Shown piece after piece: positions 43,876-52,316 of a stretch of DNA of 64,000 nucleotides (within the stretch, counting starts at the first letter, position 1; each line of letters starts with the position of its first letter). A program made the position numbers and the translations under genes. This DNA is from Brevundimonas sp. Leaf363 (GTDB lineage: Bacteria > Pseudomonadota > Alphaproteobacteria > Caulobacterales > Caulobacteraceae). Below the pieces are notes generated by a model. It was given only the letters and a program-made list of their open reading frames with translations, did no database searches and had not been told where the DNA came from. The stretch is from contig NZ_LMPZ01000002.1 in NCBI RefSeq assembly GCF_001424025.1, forward strand, positions 186,001 to 250,000. The letters are read 5' to 3'.

Positions 43876-44678
43876 CGGGGAAGCCGCCGTTCCAGGTCGG
43901 TCCTGCGCGGATCGTTGGGCTCAAGCGCCGCGATCAACGGCAGCCAGTAGCCGCGCACCGCCGCCGCATCGCCGCGCGTCAGCGCGGCCTCGCCCAGAAA
44001 GTAGCGCGCGCCCAGTTGGCCCGGATCGCGCTTCAGCGCCTCGAAGAAGGCCGCTTCGGCGTCGCCGCCGACCGCGCCCTGATTGGCGCGCACCAGACTT
44101 TCGCCCAGACGCGCCCAGCTCTGCGCATCGTCCGGCTGGCGCTCCAGAATGCGGCGGAAGGCCTGGGCCGCACCGATCGGATCGCCGGCCTCGAAGCGGG
44201 CGGCGCCCAGCATCCGCTGCGCCGTCATATCCTCGGGATTGCGCCGCGCCACGCGGTCGGCCACGGCGGCCAGCTGCGCCGGCTCCAGCGTCTCCAGCCG
44301 CGTCGACCAGTCGTCGACCCGCCTGGCGTATGGCTGGTCGCCATAGCCCGGAAAGCCGACCGCGACGTACAGCCCCAACGCCCCCGCCACGGCGACGCCG
44401 AGCCCGCCCAGAACGATCATGCGGTCTTTCGGGCGGATGCGCAGCTCGCTCGGCTCAGGCGCATCGGCGAGCGCCCGCCGCGCCGCCTCGGCCCGGGCGG
44501 CCTGATAGGCCTCGGGCTCGATCAGACCGCGATCCCGCAACCGCTCCAGTTCTTCGAGTTCGCGCTCGGCGCGCTCGGCCGGCGCGGGTCCGACCACCGC
44601 AGGGCGGCGGGCGCCGAAGAGGACCGAATACCCGGCCAGGGCGGCGGCCAGGGCCGTCAAAATCCAGAACGCCGTCAT
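43872..44678 (-). CDS. ccmI: Apocytochrome c chaperone CcmI/CycH
   Basis: 268 residues. Two membrane helices (about 1-20 and 90-110) bracket a cytoplasmic loop with a leucine-rich charged segment (RERELEELERLRDRGLIEPE). A periplasmic TPR region runs from about 130 to 265 (AAQAFRRILERQPDDAQSWA, RLGESLVRANQG). It presents apocytochrome c to the haem lyase. It is the first gene of the ccmI-E-F-H unit. Confidence 0.93.
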   Translation of the reverse strand: MTAFWILTALAAALAGYSVLFGARRPAVVGPAPAERAERELEELERLRDRGLIEPEAYQAARAEAARRALADAPEPSELRIRPKDRMIVLGGLGVAVAGALGLYVAVGFPGYGDQPYARRVDDWSTRLETLEPAQLAAVADRVARRNPEDMTAQRMLGAARFEAGDPIGAAQAFRRILERQPDDAQSWARLGESLVRANQGAVGGDAEAAFFEALKRDPGQLGARYFLGEAALTRGDAAAVRGYWLPLIAALEPNDPRRTDLERRLPR

Positions 44679-44698
44679 TGCCGGCGCCTTCTAGCCTA

Positions 44699-46045
44699 TC
44701 AGGCGGCGCTCTGCGAGAGGAGGTCCGCGCCAGCGACGGCGGCGCGGCGCCGCACCGTCCTCGCCGCATCCTCGGCGTCGATCAGCGTCAGGAATTCGGC
44801 GTCGATCTCGACGATCTCCAGCGCCCGCGCCACATCGGCCGCGGCGCCGGCGTTGATCAGCTCCAGCGCCTGATCGGCGTGGGTGAACAGATAATCTGTC
44901 AGCGTCTCGACCACCCGCGTCCGGTCGGCCTCGCAGCCGAACATGACGGTCGCGCCGCGCACGCCGCCGACCATGGTCACCAGCGCCCGCGCCGTCTCCA
45001 TGTCCGGACTGTCGAGCGCCACATCCAGCTTCGGCGCCGGCCGCGTCATCCGCCCCGTCAGGGCCATGCGGCCCATAGGCAGGGCCTTCTCGACCGCCTT
45101 TCGGGTGCTCTTGAGCAGACCCGCGACCTGTCCCGCGACCTTGATCCGCGCATCGCGCAGGGTCTGGCCCCATGCAGTGCCGGCGCCGGGCCGAACAGTC
45201 ACGTCGATCTCGTTCAGCACCTGGGCGCACCAGACGATGTCGTCGCGCACTTCGGCCGCAACGTCCGCCCCCAACGACGGCTTCCACGCCGAGATCCGGG
45301 TGATCCGCTGGTTCAGGCCCGTGATCATCCGCTCGACGAAGGTGGCCAGTTCCGATCCGCTGAGGAAATCGCCACGCGCCGCCGCGCCGGAGGTCCGCGT
45401 GATGACCCGAAGCATCGCCGTGGCGTCTTCCAGGTGGGCGAACACCATCTCCAGCATCCGCTGCGCCCCGTCCGGCGACACTGCCGCGGCGTCGCGCATC
45501 AACAGGCGCAGGTCCGCGATCTCGTCCTCGGTCGGCCGCCCGGCCCAGGCTCGCAGGTGGTTCAGGTCACGCCGCGCCAGGGGGGCCAGGTCGCAACAGC
45601 CCGCCAGTTCGTCCAACGCCTCTGTCCGACCGTCGGCGGCCAGCGTCGGCGGCCACACCTGATCGGCGTTGTCGCGCACCGCGGCGGCGGCGGCGACGCA
45701 GATGCGGTCCGCGACCATGGCGCGCAGTTCGTCGTCTTCCAGCTGAGGCAGCAGATTGGGCTCGCGCGTGCTGGCCAGTTTCCACAGGCGGGGCATCACC
45801 GAGCGCGGAAACACCAGCCCCGGCAGGCCGTCTGTGCGCGGACGAAACAGCGGGGCCAGAGGCCCAAAGGCATAGGCGCGGCGGCTGCGGTCCTGGGATT
45901 CCTGCGCGATCAGACGCGCGAATTCGGCCGCGCCCGCACCGGACAGCGATGCGGCCGCGGCCCCCAGCGGCGCCAGCATCCGATCCGGACAGGCCTCCAC
46001 CACAGCCGCGAGGGCCAGCCGCTTGGCGACCGTCAACTCACTCAT
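44699..46045 (-). CDS. Uncharacterised alpha-helical soluble protein upstream of cycH
   Basis: 448 residues, almost entirely helical and rich in Ala, Arg, Leu and Asp, with no signal peptide or membrane segment. No motif such as an active-site pattern is visible. Its last third has RVVETLTDYLFTHADQALEL and repeated helices of similar length, so a helical-repeat fold is possible. It is followed 20 bp later by ccmI in the same direction, so it may be cotranscribed with the cytochrome c maturation genes. The function is unknown. Confidence 0.65.
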   Translation of the reverse strand: MSELTVAKRLALAAVVEACPDRMLAPLGAAAASLSGAGAAEFARLIAQESQDRSRRAYAFGPLAPLFRPRTDGLPGLVFPRSVMPRLWKLASTREPNLLPQLEDDELRAMVADRICVAAAAAVRDNADQVWPPTLAADGRTEALDELAGCCDLAPLARRDLNHLRAWAGRPTEDEIADLRLLMRDAAAVSPDGAQRMLEMVFAHLEDATAMLRVITRTSGAAARGDFLSGSELATFVERMITGLNQRITRISAWKPSLGADVAAEVRDDIVWCAQVLNEIDVTVRPGAGTAWGQTLRDARIKVAGQVAGLLKSTRKAVEKALPMGRMALTGRMTRPAPKLDVALDSPDMETARALVTMVGGVRGATVMFGCEADRTRVVETLTDYLFTHADQALELINAGAAADVARALEIVEIDAEFLTLIDAEDAARTVRRRAAVAGADLLSQSAA

Positions 46046-46121
46046 CGAGCCCGCTCCGGGGAAGACATGAGTTTAGGTTAACCGGCGCCGGTTAACGGAC
46101 CATGTGTCTCGGAAACGGCGC

Positions 46122-47558
46122 TTACTCCGCCGCCGGCAACTCCAGCATCACCTTCAGGCCGCCCAGGTCGCTGTCGGCCAGGTTCAGCCGACCGCCATAG
46201 GCGCGGGTCAGATCGTCGACGATGGCCAGGCCCAGACCGGAACCGGGCGTATCCTCGTCGGCGCGCGCGCCCCGTTTCAGCACCTCGGCGCGACGTTCGG
46301 CGGCCACGCCGGGGCCGTCGTCCTCGACCACCACGATCATCTGGCCCAGGCCCGAGGCGCCGGCCGAGACCCGCACCCGCCGTTTCGACCATTTGCAAGC
46401 GTTCTCCAGCAGGTTGCCGAGGATCTCCTGCAGGTCCTGCCGCTCGCCGCGAAAGCCCAGTTCGTCCGGCGCCCGCCAGTCGATGACCACACCCTTGTCC
46501 GCGAACACCCGCTCCAGCATCACCGCCATCTCGTCCAGCACTTCGGCGATGGCCGTACGTTCGCCCAGCACCTGGGCGCGGGCGGCGGCGCGAGCGCGGC
46601 GCAGATGGTGGTCGACCTGGGCCTTCATCACCTCGGTCTGTCGCCGGACCAGATCGGGCAGCTGTCCTTCGCTCGACCCCGCCTCGGCCAGCATGACCGA
46701 CAGCGGCGTCTTAAGCGCGTGCGCCAGGTTTCCGACGTGGGTGCGCTGGCGCTCCACCACCTCCTGATTGTGGTCCATCAGGCCGTTGACCTGCTCGGCC
46801 AGGGGCTGGATTTCCAGCGGATAGCTTCGCTCGATACGGGCGGACTGTCCCTTGCGGACGGCGATGATCTCGTTGCGAAGGCCGTAGAGGGGGCGCAGGC
46901 CGATCTGCACCTGGATCAGAACCGCCAGCACCAGACCGACGCCCAGGACCAGCAGCGCGACCCAGGTCAGGGTGGCGAACTGGCGCGCGTCGGCGTCGAC
47001 GTCGGTGCGGTCGATGGCGGCCATGAAAACGACCGGCTGATCGCGGCCTTCCAGCTCGTTCATGGTGGCGGCGACGCGGATGGGCTCGCCCGCCGGTCCG
47101 GTGGCGTTATAGGTGACGGCTTGGCCGAACGCCGCGCGCAGGCGACCGCCCAAGGAGGGCGGAATGGGCATACGCGCGTCCCACAGCGATCGCGAGCGCG
47201 CCCTCAGGACCAGCTGGTCGCCCGCCGCCGGTTCGGCCGTGGCCCAGTATTTACCGGAATAGATCCTCAGCGTCTTGGCGTCCTGGATCGGCTGGGTGTT
47301 CAGCTCGCCGTCCACCACGCGGGTGGCGACGATCACCTCGTCCAGGGTGTCGTTCAGCGTGACGCTGAGGCGGCGCAGGCTGGCCTCCTCGAACTGCGAG
47401 GTCAGCACCCAGCCCGTCAGGATCAGGGCGACCAGGATCCAGCCCGACGCCAGCCAGATCAGCCGCCGCGTCAGCGACCGACCCGGTCGTCCGATCAGGC
47501 GGCTCCATCCCTTCAGACTGGGAAGGCGCAGACGGCGCGCCGCGGCCCCGTCGCTCAC
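46122..47558 (-). CDS. Sensor histidine kinase of a PepSY-linked two-component system (PhoQ-like)
   Basis: 478 residues from GTG at 47558, which overlaps the response-regulator stop by 4 bp (GTGA). Membrane helices lie at about 34-55 and 190-210, with a periplasmic sensor between. The phosphoacceptor histidine is in NLAHALKTPLSVML. The ATPase domain has NLLENACKWSKRRVRV, DDGPGVAAERRAEV and GSGLGLAIV. It is a complete kinase, probably for envelope or cation signals, judging by the adjacent PepSY protein. Confidence 0.92.
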   Translation of the reverse strand: MSDGAAARRLRLPSLKGWSRLIGRPGRSLTRRLIWLASGWILVALILTGWVLTSQFEEASLRRLSVTLNDTLDEVIVATRVVDGELNTQPIQDAKTLRIYSGKYWATAEPAAGDQLVLRARSRSLWDARMPIPPSLGGRLRAAFGQAVTYNATGPAGEPIRVAATMNELEGRDQPVVFMAAIDRTDVDADARQFATLTWVALLVLGVGLVLAVLIQVQIGLRPLYGLRNEIIAVRKGQSARIERSYPLEIQPLAEQVNGLMDHNQEVVERQRTHVGNLAHALKTPLSVMLAEAGSSEGQLPDLVRRQTEVMKAQVDHHLRRARAAARAQVLGERTAIAEVLDEMAVMLERVFADKGVVIDWRAPDELGFRGERQDLQEILGNLLENACKWSKRRVRVSAGASGLGQMIVVVEDDGPGVAAERRAEVLKRGARADEDTPGSGLGLAIVDDLTRAYGGRLNLADSDLGGLKVMLELPAAE

Positions 47559-48235
47559 GCCGCTTCGGCCTCGCCTGGCAGAGGCGTCAGGCGGTAGCCC
47601 AGGCCGCGCACCGTCTCGATCCGGTCCGACCCGATCTTCTTGCGCAGTCGCCCGACGAAGACCTCGATGGTGTTGCTGTCGCGGTCGAAGTCCTGGTCGT
47701 AAAGGTGCTCGACCAGTTCGGTGCGGCTGATGACACGGCCCTGATGCATCATCAGATAGTGAAGCAGCCGATACTCCAGGCTGGTCAGGCGCAGGGGTTC
47801 CCCGTTGACGGTCGCCCGCGCCGCGCGCGGATCCAGCCGCAGGCCGCCGCACGACAGGGTCGAGGACGCGATGCCCGCCGAACGCCGCAGCAGGGCCCGC
47901 AGGCGCGCCAGCAGCTCTTCGGTGTGGAAAGGCTTGGTCAGATAGTCGTCGGCGCCGGCGTCGAAGCCCGCCACCTTGTCCGACCAAGCGCCGCGTGCGG
48001 TCAGGATCAGCACGGGCGTCGCCTTGCCCTCGCGGCGCCAGCGCTCCAGCACCGAGACGCCGTCGATGCGCGGCAGGCCAAGGTCCAGGATGATGGCGTC
48101 ATAAGGTTCGGTGTCGCCCAGAAAATGGGCTTCCTCGCCGTCGGCGGCATGATCGACCGCGTACCCCGCATCGCCCAGCGCGCCCTTCAACTGGCGCGAC
48201 AGGTCGGCGTCGTCTTCGACAAGCAGAACGCGCAT
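47555..48235 (-). CDS. OmpR/PhoP-family response regulator
   Basis: 226 residues. The receiver domain has DD at 8-9 (VEDDADL), the phosphoacceptor aspartate at about 51 (ILDLGLPRIDG) and lysine in YLTKPFHTEEL. The winged helix ends with DSNTIEVFVGRLRKKIGSD and IETVRGLGYRL. It shares one base with the PepSY gene upstream and 4 bp with the kinase gene downstream, so all three are one unit. Confidence 0.95.
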   Translation of the reverse strand: MRVLLVEDDADLSRQLKGALGDAGYAVDHAADGEEAHFLGDTEPYDAIILDLGLPRIDGVSVLERWRREGKATPVLILTARGAWSDKVAGFDAGADDYLTKPFHTEELLARLRALLRRSAGIASSTLSCGGLRLDPRAARATVNGEPLRLTSLEYRLLHYLMMHQGRVISRTELVEHLYDQDFDRDSNTIEVFVGRLRKKIGSDRIETVRGLGYRLTPLPGEAEAA

Positions 48236-48555
48236 CAGTTCCCCCTGGGTCGGCCGGTGCGGCCATCGACGGGTATGCGGCTGACCCGCCCGTCCGGATA
48301 GGCCCAGGTCACCACATAGTCGTCGCCGGACGGATTGACGTCCACCCGGCGGCCTGGGCGGCCCTGTTCGACGTTGCGGATGACCTCGCCGACCGAGGCG
48401 CGCGGCTGGCGCTGCGATCGGTCGTCGCGTGGCCGCGATTGTTCCTGCGAGCGCATGTCCCGCTCACGCGGTTCGCGCGAGCGGTCCTGCGCCGAGACGG
48501 CGTTGGGAAGGCCGATCAGGCAGATCGCCACGAGGGGTAGGAGGTAACGGCGCAT
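48235..48555 (-). CDS. Small secreted PepSY-like protein
   Basis: 106 residues. A signal peptide covers 1-22 (MRRYLLPLVAICLIGLPNAV). A charged Arg/Gln/Asp-rich linker (about 24-52) leads to a PepSY-type fold (about 55-100: SVGEVIRNVEQGRPGRRVDV, then YVVTWAYPDGRVSRIPVDG). The stop and the response-regulator start share one base. PepSY proteins near two-component systems usually act as periplasmic regulators of the kinase or protect envelope proteins. The direct role is unknown. Confidence 0.85.
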   Translation of the reverse strand: MRRYLLPLVAICLIGLPNAVSAQDRSREPRERDMRSQEQSRPRDDRSQRQPRASVGEVIRNVEQGRPGRRVDVNPSGDDYVVTWAYPDGRVSRIPVDGRTGRPRGN

Positions 48556-48765
48556 GTGACCTTGTCTAGGAGGGCGGCCCTGAACAGCGGCTGAACATGG
48601 GATTTACGCTTCGTTTTCGCAGATGCGAGCGGCCCGGTCCAGAACGGGGTCCGCAAGATGAACGTCGCCTGACGCGGCTCGTTCAGATCAGGCTCAGCCG
48701 CCGGGGTCTCTTCTGGGTCCAACGCAGCAAGTCCGCTGCTTGAAACGCCTTGAAGGAGACGTTCG

Positions 48766-49197
48766 ATGACCAAGACCCATTTCATCTCCGCCCTGGCCGC
48801 CGTCGCCGCCGTCTCGGTCGCCCTGCCGGCCGCCGCGCAGTCCTACGGGCGCCCGTCCCATGCGCAGCCGTCGTACGGCCAACCGCACCGGGGCCCGGTC
48901 GCCAGTGACTACGGCTGGATGTCGATCAACGCGCGTCAGGCCAACCTGGACCGCCGGATCGACAACGGCGTCCGCACGGGCCAGCTGAGCCGCTACGAGG
49001 CGATGAACGTGCGCAGCCAGTTCAACGGTCTGGTCCGCCTTGAGGCCCAGTACCGTCGCAACGGTCTCAGCAGCTGGGAGCGTGCCGATCTGAACCGCCG
49101 CTTCGACCACCTGTCGACCCAGATCCGGGTCGACCGCCACGACCGCAACACGCGCGTTAACGACCGCCGCGATCCCGTCAACGGCCATCGCTGGTAG
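48766..49197 (+). CDS. Secreted small protein of unknown function
   Basis: 143 residues. The signal peptide ends after AAAQ (residue 25). A short Pro/Ser/Gln/Tyr-rich stretch (26-48) precedes a helical domain (about 50-125) with INARQANLDRRIDNGVRTGQ and LSSWERADLNRRFDHLSTQI. The sequence resembles a type of small secreted protein common in alphaproteobacteria. No function is known. A terminator follows. It diverges from the PepSY operon (209-bp gap). Confidence 0.8.
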   Translation: MTKTHFISALAAVAAVSVALPAAAQSYGRPSHAQPSYGQPHRGPVASDYGWMSINARQANLDRRIDNGVRTGQLSRYEAMNVRSQFNGLVRLEAQYRRNGLSSWERADLNRRFDHLSTQIRVDRHDRNTRVNDRRDPVNGHRW

Positions 49198-49242
49198 CAG
49201 CGGGCCGTCCGAAGTCCCCGCCTGCAACCGGGGACCGGGGGA

Positions 49243-49277
49243 GGGGCGCGATCCTGAAAGGGGTCGCGCCCCTTTTT
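49243..49277 (+). terminator. Rho-independent terminator before thiD
   Basis: The stem GGGGCGCGA (49243-49251) / TCGCGCCCC (49264-49272) is 9 bp exact with a 12-nt loop and is followed by TTTTT. It lies 45 bp after the secreted-protein gene. The thiD start at 49330 is beyond it. Confidence 0.93.
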
Positions 49278-49329
49278 CATGGCGCAGGTCGCCCCGGCTG
49301 CTATGCCGGGCCCTGACGAAGGAGCAGGC

Positions 49330-50184
49330 GTGAGCGATACCGACAGCGGCCCCTGGCTGAGCGAGGCGACGGCCCCGGCATGGCGCGGTCGCGTGCTCAT
49401 CATCGCCGGCTCTGACTCGGGCGGCGGCGCGGGCATCCAGGCCGACATCAAGACCGTCACCATGCTGGGCGGCTATGCGGCCACGGCGGTCACGGCCATC
49501 ACGGTTCAGGACACGTTGGGCGTCACCGGCGTCCATCCCATCCCGCTGGACATCATCGAGGCCCAGGCCCGCGCCGTGCTGGACGACATCGGCGCCGACG
49601 CCATCAAGACCGGCATGCTGGGCTCGGTCGAGGTGGTCGAGCGCGTCGCCGCCGTCCTGGACACCTCGGGCGCCCCCGCCGTCATCGACCCGGTGATGAT
49701 CGCCAAGGGCGGCGCGTCCCTGCTGGCCGAGGCCGCCATCGGCGCGGTGCGCTCCCTGATGATCCCGCGCGCCGCGCTCCTGACCCCAAACGCGCCCGAG
49801 GCCGAGGCCCTGACCGGCATCGTGGTCGAGGATCTGGACGATCAGTACCGCGCCGGCGAGGCCTTGCTGGAGCTCGGCGCCCGCGCCGTGCTGGTCAAGG
49901 GCGGCCACGTCCCGGGCCCGGTGGTCATCGACCTGTTGCTGACGCCCGACGGCGGCCTGCGCCTCGAGGGCCCACGCATCGACACCCGCAACACCCACGG
50001 CACCGGCTGCACCTTGGCCAGCGCCTGCGCCGCAGGTCTGGCGCTTGGCAAGCCGCTAGAGACCGCCGTCGCCGAAGCCTGGACCTACGTCGAACAGGCC
50101 ATCCGCCATGCGCCGGACCTGGGGCGTGGTCACGGTCCGCTGGGGCATGGCTGGCCGCTTATGGCTCGGCTCGGGCACGGCTAG
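49330..50184 (+). CDS. thiD: Hydroxymethylpyrimidine/phosphomethylpyrimidine kinase
   Basis: 284 residues from GTG, chosen because GAAGGAGCAG precedes it; an upstream in-frame ATG at 49279 lies in the terminator tail. A ribokinase-like fold is visible: VLIIAGSDSGGGAGIQADIK (start of the core), the anion-hole region with TRNTHGTGCTLASA, and VDPVMIAKGG-like sequence. It makes HMP-PP for thiamine synthesis. No thiamine riboswitch was recognised upstream. No other thi genes adjoin. Confidence 0.95.
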   Translation: MSDTDSGPWLSEATAPAWRGRVLIIAGSDSGGGAGIQADIKTVTMLGGYAATAVTAITVQDTLGVTGVHPIPLDIIEAQARAVLDDIGADAIKTGMLGSVEVVERVAAVLDTSGAPAVIDPVMIAKGGASLLAEAAIGAVRSLMIPRAALLTPNAPEAEALTGIVVEDLDDQYRAGEALLELGARAVLVKGGHVPGPVVIDLLLTPDGGLRLEGPRIDTRNTHGTGCTLASACAAGLALGKPLETAVAEAWTYVEQAIRHAPDLGRGHGPLGHGWPLMARLGHG

Positions 50185-51023
50185 CTCGCTTCTCCGCGAG
50201 CAAGCCCTCTCCCTCTGGGAGAGGAGTACGAGTGTTAGGTTTCCGTCGTCTAATAGGCGCGCTGCCGCCCAAAAATCCCAACCCCTTCAACACTCCACCG
50301 CGTTCTCGCCCCGACTTCCCCGCCTGGGTCGCCACATGCGCCACCCTAGGCAGGTTCCATCGCATGGGGGCTTGTGAGGCCTGCGACCTTGCGGCGGTGG
50401 AAGCGCAGGTAGCGGGGTCTTCGGATCAAGGCAGTGCGTCTCAAGTCCCGCAGTTTGGGCGACCCGAACCAAGGGCGCTGCGGCTCGCTGGATCAGTCGG
50501 GTCACACCGGCGGACGCACGGTTCAGAAGAGCCAACGGGCGACCCGGAAAGCCGTCGGCCAAGGCGGAGGGGGATACTCACGCCGGTCCAGGACCAGACG
50601 CAGGTCTGGCCTGCCCGCCGCGGGCATCGGTAGTAAGCGGCGAACAACCGCACCCGATCCCGGCTCGTGGAAACCCTGTGCGCGGAGCGTTCAGCGATGC
50701 GGAAACACATAACCCACACGGTCATCGGTCCTCGCCCGGGCGTTCCATCACCGACCGGCAGACCGGAGCGGGCGCCCCACCACGCCTGAAGGTGAGCCTG
50801 TGATCCCGGAATCCGCAAAGCGGCTGTCCGGGACGATGTGCCTGTCCCCACGCTGGTCCCGGCTCCAGACGGGGACACGGGCGGAGCGCCAAGTCACCAT
50901 CCCAGATAAGCGCTGGCGCGTTCTCGAAGTGACAACAGATCTCTCAACACGCCCAAGAAGACAAGTTTGCATCTCAAACCAGTCTCTGATATCCCGCTGT
51001 CATCAACGGGGAGGGACCCATCG
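50185..51023. other. 839-bp stretch without a supportable gene; hairpin-rich
   Basis: This is the only long gap in the window. No frame on either strand has the codon pattern of the neighbouring genes. Exact hairpins seen: GCTCGC/GCGAGC (50184-50201), CCTCTCCC/GGGAGAGG (50206-50224, like a single family-A arm), CCAGAC/GTCTGG (50594-50609), and CCCGGA/TCCGGG with inner CCGC/GCGG (50805-50832). GC appears lower than in the flanking genes. It could be a structured RNA, a decayed gene or a mobile remnant. None of the conserved features of rnpB, ssrA or a group II intron could be recognised. Confidence 0.5.
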
Positions 51024-52241
51024 ATGACCGACGCGACCGAACGCCTGCACGGGCTCGACGCCTTGCGTGGGGGGATGCTGATGCTGGGCGTGGCCCTGCA
51101 TGCCTCCATGAGTTTCATGCCGATCCAGGTGTGGGTGGTTCAGGACACCCAGCCGTCGGCGGCGCTGACCGTCTTCTTCTATGCGGTGCACATCTTCCGC
51201 ATGGTCGTCTTCTTCCTGATCGCCGGCTTCTTCGCCCGGCTGGCGCTGCACCGGCGCGGTACGGGGGGCTTCATCGCCGACCGGCTGAAGCGGATCGCCG
51301 CGCCCCTGCTGGTCTTCTGGCCGTTGGTCATGACCGGCATGATCGCCGTGCTCATCTGGATCGGGTCGCGCATGGCGGCCGCCAACGGAGGCGTCGCCCC
51401 GCCCGCGCCGCCGCCGCCGACCTTCACGCCCGATAACTTCCCGCTGGGCCACCTGTGGTTCCTGTGGGTGCTGCTGATCTTCTACGCCGCGCTGGTCATC
51501 GGCCGGAGCCTGATGGTCGCCGTCGACCGCCAGGGCGGCCTGCGCCGCGCCTTCGACCGACCGGCGCGCCTGATCCTGGGCTTCGCCGCGCCGCTGCTGC
51601 TGGCCGCGCCCTTGGCCGTCGCCCTGTTCTACCAGCCCAACTGGCTGCCCTTCTTCGGCGTGCCGACGCCGGACATGGCGCTGATCCCGCACCTGTCGTC
51701 GGTGGTCGCCTACGGCGTCGCCTTCGCCGCCGGCTATGGCCTGCACCGCCAGCCCGAGTTGCTGAACGGCGTCGCCGCTCGCTGGCCCCTGAACCTGACA
51801 CTGGGCGCCATCTGCGCCGTGGTCGGGCTGATGCTGCTGGGTCCAAGCCTGCCGGCCATCACTCCGGTTGAAGAGCCGGTGCAGAAGGCAATGCTGGCCG
51901 GCCTTTACGCCGTCGCCTCCTACGGGATCAGCTTCGGCTTGCTGGGCTTCGCCTTGCGCCGCCTGTCCAACCGCAGCGCCCTGCGCCGATACATCGCCGA
52001 CGCCTCCTACTGGGTCTATCTGATCCACATCCCGATCGTCATGGCGTTGCAGGTGGCGATCGCCGACCTGGCCTGGCCCTGGCCATTCAAGTTCGCGGCC
52101 CTGCTGGCGGGCGTCTTCGCCATCACCTTCGGGACCTATCAGATCCTGGTCCGCCACAGCTTCATCGGCACCTGGCTGAACGGCATGCGCGCGCGCAACG
52201 AGCGCCGCGCCGCCCGCGCCGAACTCGTCCCCGCCCAATAG
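51024..52241 (+). CDS. Acyltransferase 3-family membrane protein (OpgC-like)
   Basis: 405 residues from ATG, preceded by GGGGAGGG. It has about ten membrane helices. The family N-terminus LHGLDALRGGMLMLGVALHA and the histidine of helix 2-3 are typical of acyltransferase 3. Proteins of this type acylate surface sugars such as glucans or lipopolysaccharide. The closest layout is OpgC (succinyl transfer to osmoregulated glucans), but the acceptor is unknown. Confidence 0.88.
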   Translation: MTDATERLHGLDALRGGMLMLGVALHASMSFMPIQVWVVQDTQPSAALTVFFYAVHIFRMVVFFLIAGFFARLALHRRGTGGFIADRLKRIAAPLLVFWPLVMTGMIAVLIWIGSRMAAANGGVAPPAPPPPTFTPDNFPLGHLWFLWVLLIFYAALVIGRSLMVAVDRQGGLRRAFDRPARLILGFAAPLLLAAPLAVALFYQPNWLPFFGVPTPDMALIPHLSSVVAYGVAFAAGYGLHRQPELLNGVAARWPLNLTLGAICAVVGLMLLGPSLPAITPVEEPVQKAMLAGLYAVASYGISFGLLGFALRRLSNRSALRRYIADASYWVYLIHIPIVMALQVAIADLAWPWPFKFAALLAGVFAITFGTYQILVRHSFIGTWLNGMRARNERRAARAELVPAQ

Positions 52242-52277
52242 TCACCCCACGGCTGGCAACCGGGCCACTTGCTAACC

Positions 52278-52302
52278 GGCCCGGCGTCGTTCACGCCGGG
52301 CC
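52278..52302 (+). promoter_or_regulatory. 10-bp perfect hairpin upstream of a membrane-protein gene
   Basis: GGCCCGGCGT-CGTTC-ACGCCGGGCC. It lies between the acyltransferase stop and the ATG of the next gene (15 bp away), near the ribosome binding site. No T run follows, so it is not a standard terminator. It may be a leader structure or a transcript-stabilising hairpin. Confidence 0.5.
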
Positions 52303-52316
52303 GAACGGAGATCCTG

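Noticed and set aside
43850..46081. A 743-codon open frame on the plus strand opposite ccmI and the helical unknown.
   Set aside because: Arg/Pro/Ala-rich product with no motif, antisense to ccmI, which is certain.
47558..47987. A longer start for the PepSY-linked histidine kinase, reaching to 47987.
   Set aside because: The extension lies inside the response-regulator gene in another frame and its product is unlike any kinase. GTG at 47558 overlaps the regulator stop by 4 bp, a standard coupling.
49200..49330. Thiamine riboswitch before thiD.
   Set aside because: Only a terminator and a short leader are present; the CTGAGA and ACCTGA elements of the TPP aptamer are absent.
50185..51023. 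RNase P RNA, tmRNA or a group II intron in the long gap.
   Set aside because: The GAGGAAAGTCC core of RNase P RNA, a tRNA-like acceptor with tag sequence, and an intron domain V were each looked for on both strands and not found. A resemblance such as GGGCGACCCGG followed by AAAG is too short to count.
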